Counted from the stretch's first letter, positions 1 through 11,793 are shown. The stretch: DNA of 64,000 nucleotides from Roseitalea porphyridii (GCF_004331955.1 NZ_CP036532.1:3373501-3437500), one strand, 5' to 3'. The notes: generated by a model not told the origin, from the sequence alone. Program-made: numbers and translations.

Positions 1-334
1 CCTTCGGACCGTCCTGGCGAGCCTGGACGACTCCAAGGCCGAAAACACCGTCTCCCTCGACATCCAGGGCAAGTCACTGCTTGCCGACTACATGGTCATC
101 ACATCGGGCCGGTCGCACCGCCATGTCGGCGCGGTGGCCGATCACCTGTTGCGCGCGCTCAAGGATGCCGGGTTCGGCGCGGCACGCGTCGAAGGCCAGG
201 CAAGCGCCGACTGGGTGCTCATCGATACGGGCGACGTGATCGTGCACATCTTCCGTCCCGAGGTGCGTGACTTCTACGCGCTCGAGAAGATGTGGGCCGA
301 GGACAACCAGGCGGAGGCGGACACGCTGCACTGA
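1..334 (+). CDS. rsfS: Ribosomal silencing factor RsfS (5' truncated by window edge)
   Basis: The frame is open from the first bases, so the true start lies upstream and about 110 C-terminal residues are visible. The residues ADWVLIDTGDVIVHIF followed by R-D-F-Y and LEKMW are the conserved end of the RsfS/Iojap family. RsfS binds ribosomal protein L14 and blocks 30S-50S joining when nutrients are short. It is followed 31 bases later by rlmH on the same strand, the usual alphaproteobacterial order (nadD-rsfS-rlmH), so the two are probably co-transcribed. The identification is secure; only the N-terminus is missing. Confidence 0.93.
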   Translation, partial: LRTVLASLDDSKAENTVSLDIQGKSLLADYMVITSGRSHRHVGAVADHLLRALKDAGFGAARVEGQASADWVLIDTGDVIVHIFRPEVRDFYALEKMWAEDNQAEADTLH

Positions 335-365
335 GCAGCCGTCCGCGCGCCGCAGCCATTTCGCC

Positions 366-851
366 ATGCAGCTGATCGTGTTCGCCGTCGGCCGCATGAA
401 GAAGGGCCCTGAGCGTGAACTGACCGGCCGCTACGCCGACCGGCTGGACAAGGCCGGCCCCGCCGTCGGCCTGACCTGGGGCGGCGTCACCGAGATCGCC
501 GAAAGCCGCGCCGCCACCGGGGAGCAGCGCAAGACCGAGGAAGCCGGGCCGTGCCTGGCGCTCGGCGCCGAACGCGGAACCGCGTTGATCGCGCTCGACG
601 AGACCGGCAAGTCACTGACATCGAACGATTTCGCAACGCGCCTGTCGGACATGCGTGATCACGGCACGCGCCGTCTGGTGTTGGCGATCGGCGGTCCCGA
701 CGGCCATGCGCCGGCCGTGCGCGATCGCGCCGATCTGACGCTCTCGCTCGGCCGCATGACATGGCCGCACCAGATCGTCCGCATTCTTCTTGCCGAGCAG
801 CTCTACCGCGCCGTCACCATCCTCTCCGGCCATCCCTATCATCGAAGCTGA
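366..851 (+). CDS. rlmH: 23S rRNA (pseudouridine1915-N3)-methyltransferase RlmH
   Basis: The 161-residue product is a SPOUT-class methyltransferase that methylates pseudouridine 1915 in helix 69 of 23S rRNA using SAM. The start was placed at the ATG that gives MQLIVFAVGRMKKGPE, the standard family N-terminus; the frame is open upstream, but that part overlaps rsfS and has no family similarity. Visible motifs are LDETGK-L-S near residues 77-84, the SAM-binding IGGPDG loop at 108-113 and the conserved C-terminal HPYHR at 156-160. Length fits the family (about 155-160). It follows rsfS closely, as in relatives. Confidence 0.95.
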   Translation: MQLIVFAVGRMKKGPERELTGRYADRLDKAGPAVGLTWGGVTEIAESRAATGEQRKTEEAGPCLALGAERGTALIALDETGKSLTSNDFATRLSDMRDHGTRRLVLAIGGPDGHAPAVRDRADLTLSLGRMTWPHQIVRILLAEQLYRAVTILSGHPYHRS

Positions 852-929
852 CGCGGGCGATTCACATCCGCCGCGAAGCGGTCTAGATTCGCCCTCAGAC
901 AGGCAAATCACGCGCCCGAAAGGCAACCG

Positions 930-1343
930 ATGGCCGAAACCTTCCCCGCCGCCGGCATGGAGATGACGCACATTCTCGTCGTCGGCGACATCGACGCATC
1001 GCGCAGCTTCTATCGCGATGTGCTCGGCGCCGAGGTTGTCCGCGAGTATGGCGGCACGTCCGTCGTACTGCGTTTCGCCGAAAGCTGGCTCCTTCTGGTC
1101 ACCGGCGGCGCGCCCACGGACGACAAGCCGGACGTGACGATGGCGCCGCCGGCCGACGCGAACACCGTCGCTCATGCCATGACCATCCGCGTTCCGGATT
1201 GCCGCGCCGCCTACGAGACACTGTCGGCGCGCGGCGCCCGTTTCCTCACCCCGCCCCGTGACCGGGGCATGGAAGTGCGCTGCTTCTTCCGCGATCCGGA
1301 CGGCCACCTGTTCGAGATCAGCGAGGCGGTCGGGCAATCGTGA
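930..1343 (+). CDS. VOC / glyoxalase-fold family protein
   Basis: The 137-residue product belongs to the vicinal oxygen chelate (glyoxalase/bleomycin resistance/dioxygenase) superfamily. The N-terminal half has the beta-alpha-beta start (THILVVGDIDASRSFYRDVLG) and the C-terminal half has the typical end RCFFRDPDGHLFEI with its metal-ligand-like glutamate. The substrate cannot be told from sequence. The stop overlaps the GTG start of envC (GTGA), so it is probably translated together with envC and ctpA, although no functional link is obvious. Confidence 0.82.
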   Translation: MAETFPAAGMEMTHILVVGDIDASRSFYRDVLGAEVVREYGGTSVVLRFAESWLLLVTGGAPTDDKPDVTMAPPADANTVAHAMTIRVPDCRAAYETLSARGARFLTPPRDRGMEVRCFFRDPDGHLFEISEAVGQS

Positions 1344-2830
1344 CGGCAGGGGTTCGCATACCTCCCGGTCGGCGTGCCTCTCCGGCCTTCCGCGCGCGGC
1401 TTCGGGCCGTGTCCCTTGGCGCCTTGCTTGCCGTGGGACCGGTGGTCGGTCACGCCCAGCCTGTCGGCGCGCCGGACAGCGATGTCGTGACGGCCGACAT
1501 GGAAGCGCGCCTTGGCCGGTCCGTCGAGGAACTGGACGCGATCCTGCGCGAGCGCGGCGTCGCCGACGAGCGGGCCGCCGAACTGGCCCGCGAGATCGAG
1601 GCGATCCGTTCCGACCGGGCCGACATCACCACCGCGCTGATCGCGGCGGCCAAGACCGAGCGCAAGCTCGGGCTCGATATCCTGGCGCTCGAAGACGAAC
1701 TGGAGAGCCTTGAGGCGCAGGCCGAGGATCTGCACGTCAGCCTTTGGGAACGGCGCGCGCTTCTGGCCGAGGTGCTTGCGGCGCTTCAGCGCATGGGGCT
1801 GAACCCGCCGCCGGCGATCCTGGTCACCCCTGACGACGCGCTCGCCTCGGTGCGCAGTTCCATCCTGCTGGGCGCGGTGGTGCCCGAGATGCGCGACCAG
1901 ACCGCGCGGCTGGCGGACGACCTGACCGAACTCGCCCGGCTGACCGGCTCGATCGAGGAAGAACGCACGCGGCTGGAAACGGCGCGGGCGGCCCAGGCCG
2001 ACGAACAGGCGCGGCTGACCGTGCTGGTCGAGGAAAAGCGTGCGCTCGAACGTCGCACCGCCGAAGCGCTCGCCGAACAGGAACAGCGCGCCGCCGCGCT
2101 CGCCGACCAGGCGCGCGATCTTCAGGCCCTGATCATGTCGCTCGAAGAGGACATCCAGTCCGCCCAGGAGGCGGCGGAACGGGCGCGGATCGAGGCCGAA
2201 CAGGCCGAACGCCAAGCGCGCGAGGCGCGCATCGAGGCCGAGCGCCAGGCGCGCGAAAGCGAGGAGCGCGCCGCCCGGGAACGTCTCGAGGCGGCCCGCG
2301 AGGCCGAACGCGTGGCAAGGGAACGGCTCGAGGCGAGCCGGCAGCGTGCCGAGGAACTGGCCGAACGGCAGACGCGCATGGCCCCCTCCACCCCGTTCGC
2401 ACAGCTGACCGGCGCGCTCGAGCGACCGGTGGCGGGCCGCACAATCACCGCATTTGGTGACGATGACGGTCTTGGCAGCCGGGCTCGCGGCGATACGTTG
2501 CAGACGACAGCTAACGCAATCGTGACGGCTCCGGCCGACGGATGGGTGCTTTATGCCGGCCCGTTTCGGGCTTATGGTAACCTTCTGATACTGGACGCAG
2601 GTGGCGGATACCATATGGTTTTGGCAGGCATGGACCGGATCGAGGTTTCCCAGGGCCAGTTCGTGGCCGCGGGCGAGCCGGTCGGCATCATGGGCTCGAT
2701 CCGCCTTGCCGGCGTAACGGCGGCGGCCGCTGAAAATGACAGTCCGACGCTCTATGTTGAGTTCAGGAAGAATGGCAACCCGGTCGACCCCTCCCCCTGG
2801 TGGGAACGGACCGGCGCAGGAAGGACATGA
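1340..2830 (+). CDS. envC: Murein hydrolase activator EnvC-like protein (degenerate M23/LytM)
   Basis: The 496-residue product starts at a GTG overlapping the upstream stop. It has a signal peptide (about residues 1-40, ending near GHAQP), a long Glu/Ala/Arg-rich coiled coil (about 50-345) and a C-terminal LytM domain (about 360-490). The LytM domain lacks the zinc-binding H-x(3)-D and HxH motifs of active M23 endopeptidases: the position of the second is YHMVLAG. This is typical of EnvC-type activators, which switch on cell-separation amidases instead of cutting peptidoglycan themselves. The stop overlaps the ctpA start by ATGA, and envC-ctpA pairing is standard in alphaproteobacteria. Confidence 0.9.
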   Translation: MTAGVRIPPGRRASPAFRARLRAVSLGALLAVGPVVGHAQPVGAPDSDVVTADMEARLGRSVEELDAILRERGVADERAAELAREIEAIRSDRADITTALIAAAKTERKLGLDILALEDELESLEAQAEDLHVSLWERRALLAEVLAALQRMGLNPPPAILVTPDDALASVRSSILLGAVVPEMRDQTARLADDLTELARLTGSIEEERTRLETARAAQADEQARLTVLVEEKRALERRTAEALAEQEQRAAALADQARDLQALIMSLEEDIQSAQEAAERARIEAEQAERQAREARIEAERQARESEERAARERLEAAREAERVARERLEASRQRAEELAERQTRMAPSTPFAQLTGALERPVAGRTITAFGDDDGLGSRARGDTLQTTANAIVTAPADGWVLYAGPFRAYGNLLILDAGGGYHMVLAGMDRIEVSQGQFVAAGEPVGIMGSIRLAGVTAAAAENDSPTLYVEFRKNGNPVDPSPWWERTGAGRT

Positions 2831-4164
2831 CCAAGATGTTTCGCAGAGCTAGCCTTTTGTTCGCCGGCGCGCTGGTCGGCGCCGCCTCGACGCTTCTGGT
2901 CGCCGGTCAGCCGCTCATGCCGGCGAATGCGGCGGGAACCGAGACCTATCGCCAACTGGCGATCTTCGGTGACATCTTCGAGCGCGTGCGCGCCAATTAC
3001 GTCGAGGAACCCGACGAGAAGGAACTCGTCGAGAGCGCCATCAACGGCATGCTCACCTCCCTCGATCCGCATTCGTCGTTCCTCAACGCCGAGGACGCCG
3101 AGGACATGCGCACCCAGACGCGCGGCGAGTTCGGCGGCCTGGGCATCGAGGTCACCATGGAAGACGAACTCGTCAAGGTGATCACGCCCATGTACGGCAC
3201 CCCGGCCGAGGACGCCGGCGTGCTGGCCGGCGACCTGATCTCGCGCATCGACGGCGAGGAAGTGCGCGGCCTGACGCTTCAGGAAGCGGTCGAGAAGATG
3301 CGCGGGCCCGTCAACACGCCCATCGACCTGACCATCCTGCGCGAGGGCGTCGACGAGCCGCTCGAGATCACCATCATCCGCGACATCATCAAGCTGCAGG
3401 CGGTGAAGTTCCGCGCCGAAGGCGATATCGGCTACATGCGGGTCATCTCCTTCACCGAGCAGACCTATGACGATCTGCGCGACGGGCTCGAGCAGATCAC
3501 CGAGGAAATCGGCGAGGACAACCTGCAGGGTCTAGTTCTCGATCTGCGGCTCAACCCGGGCGGTCTTCTCGATCAGGCGATCAACATCTCCGACGCCTTC
3601 ATGGACAAGGGTCTGATCGTCTCCACCCGCGGCCGCGACGATCGCGACAGCCGGCGCTTCTCGGCTCGTGGCGGCGACCTGCTCGACGGCAAGCCGATCG
3701 TCGTGCTGATCAATGGCGGCTCCGCATCGGCCTCCGAGATCGTCGCCGGCGCCCTTCAGGATCACCGGCGCGCGACCGTCGTCGGCACCCAGTCCTTCGG
3801 CAAGGGGTCGGTGCAGACCATCATCCCGCTTGGCGAGGCCGGCGCGCTGCGTCTGACCACGGCGCTCTACTACACGCCGTCGGGCAACTCGATCCAGGGC
3901 ACCGGCATCACGCCGGACATCGAGGTCCAGCAGACGCTGCCCGAGGAACTGCAGGGACGCGAGGACGAACTGGCACGCGGCGAATCGGATCTTCGCGGCC
4001 ACATCCAGGGCGAGGCCGAGGACGAGAACGGCTCGGGCTCCATCGCCTACGTTCCGCAGGAGGCCGAAGAGGACGACCAGCTTCAGTACGCGCTGTCGCT
4101 GCTGCGCGGCGAGGTCGCCCATGCCGCCTTCCCGGCCGATCCGTCCAAGGCGCTGCCGAACTGA
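2827..4164 (+). CDS. ctpA: Carboxy-terminal processing protease CtpA (S41 family)
   Basis: The 445-residue periplasmic serine protease starts at the ATG within the envC stop (ATGA), preceded by GGAAGGAC. It has an N-terminal signal/anchor (LLFAGALVGAASTLL), an S41 N-terminal helical part containing DPHSSFL, a PDZ domain (about 100-180) and the S41 catalytic core. The serine lies in GGSASASE (Ser301) and the general-base lysine in FGKGS (Lys326). CtpA proteases trim C-termini of envelope proteins and peptidoglycan hydrolases. A strong terminator 45 bases after the stop ends this operon. The acidic tail after residue 370 is family-variable. Confidence 0.95.
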   Translation: MTKMFRRASLLFAGALVGAASTLLVAGQPLMPANAAGTETYRQLAIFGDIFERVRANYVEEPDEKELVESAINGMLTSLDPHSSFLNAEDAEDMRTQTRGEFGGLGIEVTMEDELVKVITPMYGTPAEDAGVLAGDLISRIDGEEVRGLTLQEAVEKMRGPVNTPIDLTILREGVDEPLEITIIRDIIKLQAVKFRAEGDIGYMRVISFTEQTYDDLRDGLEQITEEIGEDNLQGLVLDLRLNPGGLLDQAINISDAFMDKGLIVSTRGRDDRDSRRFSARGGDLLDGKPIVVLINGGSASASEIVAGALQDHRRATVVGTQSFGKGSVQTIIPLGEAGALRLTTALYYTPSGNSIQGTGITPDIEVQQTLPEELQGREDELARGESDLRGHIQGEAEDENGSGSIAYVPQEAEEDDQLQYALSLLRGEVAHAAFPADPSKALPN

Positions 4165-4208
4165 TCGGCGGCCGCCATTGCCAAACGCGCCATGGCGCAT
4201 AATCATCG

Positions 4209-4235
4209 GGGCCACCGCCGAGCGGTGGCCCTTTT
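4209..4235 (+). terminator. Rho-independent terminator after ctpA
   Basis: A perfect 10-bp stem (GGGCCACCGC / GCGGTGGCCC) with a 3-base CGA loop is followed directly by TTTT. It lies between the ctpA stop and the start of the deacetylase gene, so it should separate the envC-ctpA operon from the downstream genes, at least partly. Confidence 0.85.
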
Positions 4236-4265
4236 GATTCGCCCGGCCGGATCCCGGAACCTCGC

Positions 4266-5498
4266 ATGACCGACCTTCACGCGCCCTTGGGCCGCGACAA
4301 GCCAGCACCGAAGCGGCCCCGCGAGCGGGGTCCCCGGCGTGGCGCACGGTCGACGCGCTTCGGCCTCGTCGCGGCCGCCGTCCTGCTGCTCATCGCGGCC
4401 GGGGGTAATCTGGCGGTGCTTCTCGCCGGTGATCCGGCCCCGCAGACGGCGCTGCTGCGACTGCCCGAACCGGAACCGACGGCGCCGGACACCGAGGTGA
4501 CGACGGGCGCCGTGGCACGAAATACTGCGCGGCAGGAGACCGGCGGCGATCGGGCGGCAGTCGGCGGCAGCAACACCGTGAACCGGACCCCGGACCTGCC
4601 GCTGCCCACCTTCGACGATGGCGGAGACCAGGTTTCGCCCGGCGGACCGAAGATCATCACCGTGCGCGATCCGGCCGCCGCCAACATCGGCCAGCCGCTG
4701 CAGGTGGCGCACCTGCCCGAGGACGCCGCGCTCGAGGACAGTGCGTTCGGGCCGTTGCCGGTGCGAACCGAGGACGGTCGCCAGCCGATGGAGATCTACG
4801 CGCGGCCATGGTCGGGCACGAGGGGCAAGCGCATCGCCATCGTCATCGGCGGCCTTGGCCTGTCGCAGACCGGCAGCCACCGCGCCATCGAAGCGCTGCC
4901 GCCCGAGATCACCCTCGCCTTCGCGCCGACAGGAAACTCGCTGCAGCGCTGGATGCGTGAAGCCCGCAAGAAGGGCCACGAACTGCTCGTGCAGGTGCCG
5001 ATGGAGCCGCACGGCTATCCGGACGTCAATCCCGGCCCGCGCACGCTGCGCCTGGCCTCGTCGGCCGAGACGAACCTGGAAAACCTTCACTGGGCGCTCG
5101 GCCGGCTGACCAACTACACCGGCGTGATGAACTATATGGGCGCCCGTTTCGCCGCCAGCGAAGACGCGATGGCGCCGGTTCTGGGCGACCTCGCCTACCG
5201 CGGCCTCCTGTTCTTCAACGACGGCGCCGCCGGGACCGACATGCTCGCCGACGTGGCCCGCCAGCGCGGTGTGCCCTATCTGCAGGCCGACATCGTCATC
5301 GACGCCTCGCGCGATCGCGCCGACATCGAGGCCCGGCTGAAGGCACTCGAGGAACTGGCGTCCGCGCGCGGCTATGCGGTCGGCAGCGGCTCGGCGCTGG
5401 AACTGACCGTCGGCACCGTCGCGGACTGGGCCAACGATGCCAAGAAGCGCGGCTTCGAACTGGTCGGCGTCGCGTCCCTTGCCAGCGAGAACCGGTGA
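4266..5498 (+). CDS. Divergent polysaccharide deacetylase family protein (YibQ-like)
   Basis: The 410-residue product has a basic N-terminus, one transmembrane anchor (about 33-54), a Pro/Thr/Asp-rich linker and a C-terminal domain (about 185-405) of the divergent polysaccharide deacetylase family (KRIAIVIGGLGLSQTGS, LLVQVPMEP, LLFFNDGAAG). The canonical NodB metal triad is not evident, as in this branch. It is expected to act in the periplasm on a glycan, but the substrate is unknown. The gene sits between ctpA and rppH as in many Rhizobiales and ends 3 bases before rppH, suggesting coupling. Confidence 0.88.
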   Translation: MTDLHAPLGRDKPAPKRPRERGPRRGARSTRFGLVAAAVLLLIAAGGNLAVLLAGDPAPQTALLRLPEPEPTAPDTEVTTGAVARNTARQETGGDRAAVGGSNTVNRTPDLPLPTFDDGGDQVSPGGPKIITVRDPAAANIGQPLQVAHLPEDAALEDSAFGPLPVRTEDGRQPMEIYARPWSGTRGKRIAIVIGGLGLSQTGSHRAIEALPPEITLAFAPTGNSLQRWMREARKKGHELLVQVPMEPHGYPDVNPGPRTLRLASSAETNLENLHWALGRLTNYTGVMNYMGARFAASEDAMAPVLGDLAYRGLLFFNDGAAGTDMLADVARQRGVPYLQADIVIDASRDRADIEARLKALEELASARGYAVGSGSALELTVGTVADWANDAKKRGFELVGVASLASENR

Positions 5499-5501
5499 TC
5501 G

Positions 5502-6035
5502 ATGGCGTCACGAACCCGTCCCGTGCCGGCCGAGACCCTGCCCTACCGGCCCTGCGCCGGCATGATGGTGCTCAATCGGGACGGGCTGGTCTGGATCGGC
5601 CGGCGCATGAAGGAAGGCAACACCGAATATTCGGGCGCGCCGCTGCTCTGGCAGATGCCGCAGGGCGGCATCGATCCCGGCGAGGATCCGCTACCGGCCG
5701 CGCGCCGCGAACTGTTCGAGGAGACCGGCATCGAGACCGTCGAACTGATCGAGCGGGCACCGCGCGTGATCCGCTACGACCTGCCGGCGCACATGATGGG
5801 CATCGGCCTGAAGGGCAGGTATCGCGGCCAAGAACAGCACTGGTTCGCGTTCCGCTTCCTTGGCGACGAGAGCGAGATCCGCATCAACCCGCCGCCGGAC
5901 GGCCACAAGCCGGAGTTCGACGCCTGGAAATGGACCGACATGGCAACGCTCGCCGACAACATCGTCGACTTCAAGCGCGATGCCTACCGGCAGGTGGTGA
6001 CCATGTTCGGCCACCTTGCGGGCACGCGGGCCTGA
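5502..6035 (+). CDS. rppH: RNA pyrophosphohydrolase RppH (Nudix)
   Basis: The 177-residue Nudix hydrolase has the full Nudix box G-x5-E-x7-REUxEExGU at residues 56-78 (GGIDPGED...[10 protein letters not shown]), preceded by the RppH signature WQMPQGG. RppH removes pyrophosphate from mRNA 5' ends to start RNase E-dependent decay; in this branch it may also act on Ap4A. It starts 3 bases after the deacetylase stop. Family length is about 160-180. Confidence 0.93.
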   Translation: MASRTRPVPAETLPYRPCAGMMVLNRDGLVWIGRRMKEGNTEYSGAPLLWQMPQGGIDPGEDPLPAARRELFEETGIETVELIERAPRVIRYDLPAHMMGIGLKGRYRGQEQHWFAFRFLGDESEIRINPPPDGHKPEFDAWKWTDMATLADNIVDFKRDAYRQVVTMFGHLAGTRA

Positions 6036-6110
6036 ACAAGGCGCCCGCGTCGCGCGCCATCCGCGCCTGCCTTTGCTTGATTGTCATCGGACGTGGCTAC
6101 ATGATGGGCC

Positions 6111-6614
6111 ATGATCATCAACAAGACCGTCTTCCGCCCGTCGACGCCCGAAGACCGTATCGCCGTGCGCGCGGTGCACCGGCGCGCCTTCGGCCGGGAC
6201 GCCGAGGCCGATCTGGCGATCGCGTTGGTCGAGAGCGAGACGGTCACCATCGATCTCGTTGCAAAGATCGACGCCATGGTGGTCGGCCATGTCGTCCTTT
6301 CGGAACTGACCGGGCCGGACCGCGCACTGGGACTCGGACCGCTTGCGGTCGACCCCGAGTGGCGCGACTTCAAGATCGGAACCGAACTGGTTCGCCGCGC
6401 GCTCGAACATGCCCGCCGCGACGGCTGGCGCAGCGCGTTCGTTCTCGGCGATCCGGTCTATTACGGCCGGTTCGGTTTCAAGCGCGCGCTCGCCGAACCG
6501 GTGCAGTGCGCCTATCAGGGCCCCTATCTGCAGGCGCTCGAACTCGCGCCCGGCGGGCTCGGCGGATATCGCGGGTCGATGGCCTACCCGCCGCAATTCC
6601 ACGCTGTCGACTGA
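6111..6614 (+). CDS. GNAT family N-acetyltransferase
   Basis: The 167-residue GNAT-fold protein carries the acetyl-CoA-binding stretch LGLGPLAVDPEWRDFKIGTEL and a C-terminal FVLGDPVYYGRFGF typical of the YhbS-like predicted acetyltransferases. The substrate is unknown. It stands alone 75 bases after rppH and converges on the atp operon, with a shared hairpin between them. Confidence 0.85.
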   Translation: MIINKTVFRPSTPEDRIAVRAVHRRAFGRDAEADLAIALVESETVTIDLVAKIDAMVVGHVVLSELTGPDRALGLGPLAVDPEWRDFKIGTELVRRALEHARRDGWRSAFVLGDPVYYGRFGFKRALAEPVQCAYQGPYLQALELAPGGLGGYRGSMAYPPQFHAVD

Positions 6615-6616
6615 AA

Positions 6617-6641
6617 CGAAAAGAGCGGCCGGCGGCCGCTC
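6617..6641 (-). terminator. Terminator of the atp operon (possibly bidirectional)
   Basis: An 8-bp perfect stem (GAGCGGCC / GGCCGCTC, 3-base loop, 6623-6641) is followed on the minus strand by CTTTTCGTTTC, a U-rich tail. This suits termination of the leftward atp transcript that ends at atpC. On the plus strand there is no T-run, so it is a weaker terminator for the acetyltransferase gene. Confidence 0.7.
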
Positions 6642-6672
6642 CTGATCGATCGGATGACGGAAGACGCCGTCC

Positions 6673-7080
6673 TCAGGCGGGAAGGATCGCCCCCTGCAGC
6701 GTCGTCAGCTGATCGAGATAGGCCTGCGCCTTGCTGCGGCTGTCATCGTCCTTGGCATCGTCGAGGTCCTCGCGCGCGTCCTGGATGCGCTGCTCCAGAT
6801 CGGAGCGGTCGATGTCCGAGACACGGACGGCCGACTCCGCGAGCACCGTGCAGGCTTCGGGCGTGACATCGACGAAGCCGCCGAACACCACATACTTGTC
6901 AGCCTGTCCGTCTGTCTGCTTGACCTCGGCAACGCCCGGCTGAAGCGTCGACATGGTCGGCGCATGGTTGGCGAGCACGGTGAAATAGCCGTCCGCGCCC
7001 GGCACCACCACCTCGGACACCTCGGTGGAGACGAGCAGTTGCTCGGGGGAAACCAGTTCGAATTGGAAGCCTTCGGCCAT
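6673..7080 (-). CDS. atpC: ATP synthase F1 epsilon subunit
   Basis: The 135-residue epsilon subunit forms part of the central stalk and inhibits ATP hydrolysis. The start MAEGFQFELVSPEQLL is chosen over an upstream in-frame codon because it matches the family N-terminus and lies 4 bases after the stop of the small membrane-protein gene. The conserved beta-sandwich sequences VVVPGADGYFTVLANHAPTM are present, and the C-terminal helical hairpin (about 85-135) is Asp/Arg/Gln-rich. It is the last gene of the atp operon. Confidence 0.95.
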   Translation of the reverse strand: MAEGFQFELVSPEQLLVSTEVSEVVVPGADGYFTVLANHAPTMSTLQPGVAEVKQTDGQADKYVVFGGFVDVTPEACTVLAESAVRVSDIDRSDLEQRIQDAREDLDDAKDDDSRSKAQAYLDQLTTLQGAILPA

Positions 7081-7084
7081 CGTC

Positions 7085-7273
7085 TCAATCAATCTCTTTG
7101 GCGAACGAGCCCACCACGCCCAGCGCGGCACCGATCAGCCCGCCGACGATCACGTTCATCGCCACGCTGTTGTCCGGGAAGATGCCGACGAACTCGTCGA
7201 GCGAGTTCGGCCCGATCAGGAACCCGACAAGCGCGCCGGCAAAGGCAAGCTGGGCAATCAGGTTGATGTTCAT
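7085..7273 (-). CDS. Small two-helix membrane protein embedded in the atp operon
   Basis: The 62-residue product is not recognised. It has two hydrophobic segments (about residues 5-22 and 38-56) flanking an acidic/polar loop (NSLDEFVGIFPDN), and the second helix contains a glycine-zipper-like run (GGLIGAALGVVG). A strong ribosome binding site (GGAGGAA, about 7 bases before the ATG) and tight packing (56 bases after atpD, 4 before atpC) argue that it is translated. Position suggests a role with the ATP synthase, but no F0 subunit signature is visible (no c-subunit carboxylate motif, no AtpI or AtpZ pattern). Confidence 0.78.
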   Translation of the reverse strand: MNINLIAQLAFAGALVGFLIGPNSLDEFVGIFPDNSVAMNVIVGGLIGAALGVVGSFAKEID

Positions 7274-7328
7274 CGGCTCGTTCCTCCACGCCGGCCGCCC
7301 TCATCGGCGGCCGAACACGGTTCTAGCA

Positions 7329-9670
<2,342 letters not shown>

Positions 9671-9706
9671 CGGTCAAACCCTTTCGAGTGCAGCGCCTTC
9701 GTTGCG

Positions 9707-11236
9707 TCAGCCAAAGCTCTTGGCAAACGCGTCGATCGCGGCCTTGAGCTTGTCCTCGATCTCGTCGGTGAGCTTCTGCTCGGTGCGGATGGCGTCGAGC
9801 ACGTCCTTGCCTTCGCCGCGCATGTGCGTCAGCAGGCCCTGCTCGAACTCGCCGACCTTGTCGACCGGCAGCTTGTCCAGGTAACCCTTCACACCCGCAT
9901 AGATCACCGCCACCTGCTCTTCGGTCTTCAGCGGAGAGAACTGCGGCTGCTTGAGCAACTCGGTCAGGCGCGCGCCGCGATTGAGCAGACGCTGCGTGGC
10001 CGCGTCGAGGTCCGAACCGAACTGGGCGAAGGCGGCCATCTCGCGATACTGGGCAAGCTCGCCCTTGATCGAACCGGCAACCTGTTTCATCGCCTTGATC
10101 TGTGCCGACGAACCGACGCGGCTCACCGAAAGGCCGACGTTCACGGCCGGACGGATGCCCTGGAAGAACAGGTCGGTCTCGAGGAAGATCTGTCCGTCGG
10201 TAATCGAGATCACGTTGGTGGGAATGAACGCGGAGACGTCGTTGCCCTGGGTCTCGATGATCGGCAGGGCGGTCAGCGAACCGGCGCCATTGTCCTCGTT
10301 CAGCTTGGCCGCGCGCTCCAGAAGCCGCGAGTGCAGGTAGAACACGTCGCCCGGATAGGCTTCGCGGCCCGGCGGGCGGCGAAGCAGCAGCGACATCTGG
10401 CGGTAGGCGACGGCCTGCTTGGACAGGTCGTCATAGCCGATCAGCGCATGCATGCCGTTGTCGCGGAAATATTCGCCCATCGCACAGCCGGCGAACGGCG
10501 CCAGGAACTGCAGCGGCGCCGATTCCGAGGCGGTCGCGGCGACGATGATCGAATAGTCGAGCGCGCCGCGCTCCTCGAGCACCTTGACGAACTGCGCCAC
10601 GGTCGACCGCTTCTGGCCGACGGCGACGTAGACGCAATAGAGCTTTTCGTTTTCCGGGCCGTTGTCGTGGATCGGCTTCTGGTTGAGGAACGTGTCGAGC
10701 AGGATCGCGGTCTTGCCGGTCTGGCGGTCGCCGATGACCAGTTCGCGCTGACCGCGGCCGACCGGGATCAGCGCATCGATCGCCTTCAGGCCCGTCGACA
10801 TCGGCTCGTGCACCGACTTGCGCGGAATGATGCCCGGCGCTTTCACGTCGACGCGGCGGCGCTCGGATGCGTTGATCGGGCCCTTGCCGTCGATCGGGTT
10901 GCCGAGCGGGTCGACGACGCGGCCGAGCAGTTCCTTGCCGACCGGTACGTCGACGATGGCGCCCGTACGCTTGACGGTGTCGCCTTCCTTGATGTCGCGG
11001 TCGGAGCCGAAGATCACCGCGCCGACATTGTCGCTCTCAAGGTTCAGCGCCATGCCGCGCACGCCGCCGGGGAATTCGACCATCTCGCCGGCCTGAACCT
11101 GGTCGAGACCGTAGATGCGGGCAATGCCGTCGCCGATCGACAGCACCTGTCCGATTTCGGAGACTTCGGCCTCTTCACCGAAATTCTTGATCTGGTCCTT
11201 GAGGATTGCGGAAATTTCCGCGGCACGGATGTCCAT
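9707..11236 (-). CDS. atpA: ATP synthase F1 alpha subunit
   Basis: The 509-residue non-catalytic nucleotide-binding subunit has the P-loop GDRQTGKT at residues 169-176 and conserved [23 protein letters not shown] and [10 protein letters not shown] stretches. Its ATG overlaps the atpH stop (TGATG), showing translational coupling. Length matches the family. Confidence 0.98.
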   Translation of the reverse strand: MDIRAAEISAILKDQIKNFGEEAEVSEIGQVLSIGDGIARIYGLDQVQAGEMVEFPGGVRGMALNLESDNVGAVIFGSDRDIKEGDTVKRTGAIVDVPVGKELLGRVVDPLGNPIDGKGPINASERRRVDVKAPGIIPRKSVHEPMSTGLKAIDALIPVGRGQRELVIGDRQTGKTAILLDTFLNQKPIHDNGPENEKLYCVYVAVGQKRSTVAQFVKVLEERGALDYSIIVAATASESAPLQFLAPFAGCAMGEYFRDNGMHALIGYDDLSKQAVAYRQMSLLLRRPPGREAYPGDVFYLHSRLLERAAKLNEDNGAGSLTALPIIETQGNDVSAFIPTNVISITDGQIFLETDLFFQGIRPAVNVGLSVSRVGSSAQIKAMKQVAGSIKGELAQYREMAAFAQFGSDLDAATQRLLNRGARLTELLKQPQFSPLKTEEQVAVIYAGVKGYLDKLPVDKVGEFEQGLLTHMRGEGKDVLDAIRTEQKLTDEIEDKLKAAIDAFAKSFG

Positions 11237-11793
11237 CAGCCGACCTCTTTGAGTGCAAGCTTGAGTGAGGAGAGTTTGGTTTTCAGCGACGTGTCGATCT
11301 GGCGCGAGCCCAGCTTGACGATCAGACCGCCCAGGATCGAAGGGTCGACCGTCACGGACAGCTTCACGTCCTTGCCGGCCACCTCTTTCAGCGTCGCCTT
11401 GAGCTGTTTTTCCTGCGTCGCGTTCAGTTCGGCGGCGCTCGTCACCTCGGCGGTCGCCTCGCCACGCTCGCGCGCGGCGATGTCGCGGAAGGCCCTGATC
11501 ATCGCGGGCAGGGCGAAAAGACGCCGGTTGCCCGCGACCACGTGCATGAAGTTCGACGCGAGCGGTTCCATCTTAGCCTTGGCCAGGATCGCGTCCATGG
11601 CGGCGGCCTGCTCGTCGGCGGAAAAGACGGGGCTCTCGATCAGTCGCTTGAGCTCGGCGCTTTCGGAGATCAGCGTCTCGAAGTCACCCAGAGCCGCCTC
11701 GACCGCGTCCACCTTTCCGGCTTCGGCGGCAAGCTCGTGCAGCGAGCGGGCATAGCGATCGGCAACGGAGGAAGTCGGAGATAGGCTGGCCAC
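11236..11793 (-). CDS. atpH: ATP synthase F1 delta subunit
   Basis: The 185-residue peripheral-stalk subunit (OSCP homologue) has the N-terminal YARSLHELA and the C-terminal signature [29 protein letters not shown]. The frame begins with GTG ([18 protein letters not shown]). It is the first gene of the operon. The F0 genes (atpIBEF) are absent here, as expected in alphaproteobacteria, where they form a separate operon. Confidence 0.95.
   Translation of the reverse strand: MASLSPTSSVADRYARSLHELAAEAGKVDAVEAALGDFETLISESAELKRLIESPVFSADEQAAAMDAILAKAKMEPLASNFMHVVAGNRRLFALPAMIRAFRDIAARERGEATAEVTSAAELNATQEKQLKATLKEVAGKDVKLSVTVDPSILGGLIVKLGSRQIDTSLKTKLSSLKLALKEVG

Noticed and set aside
6623-6641. Hairpin as a terminator of the plus-strand acetyltransferase gene
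   Set aside because: No T-run follows on the plus strand; the U-rich tail is on the minus strand, so it was assigned to the atp operon.
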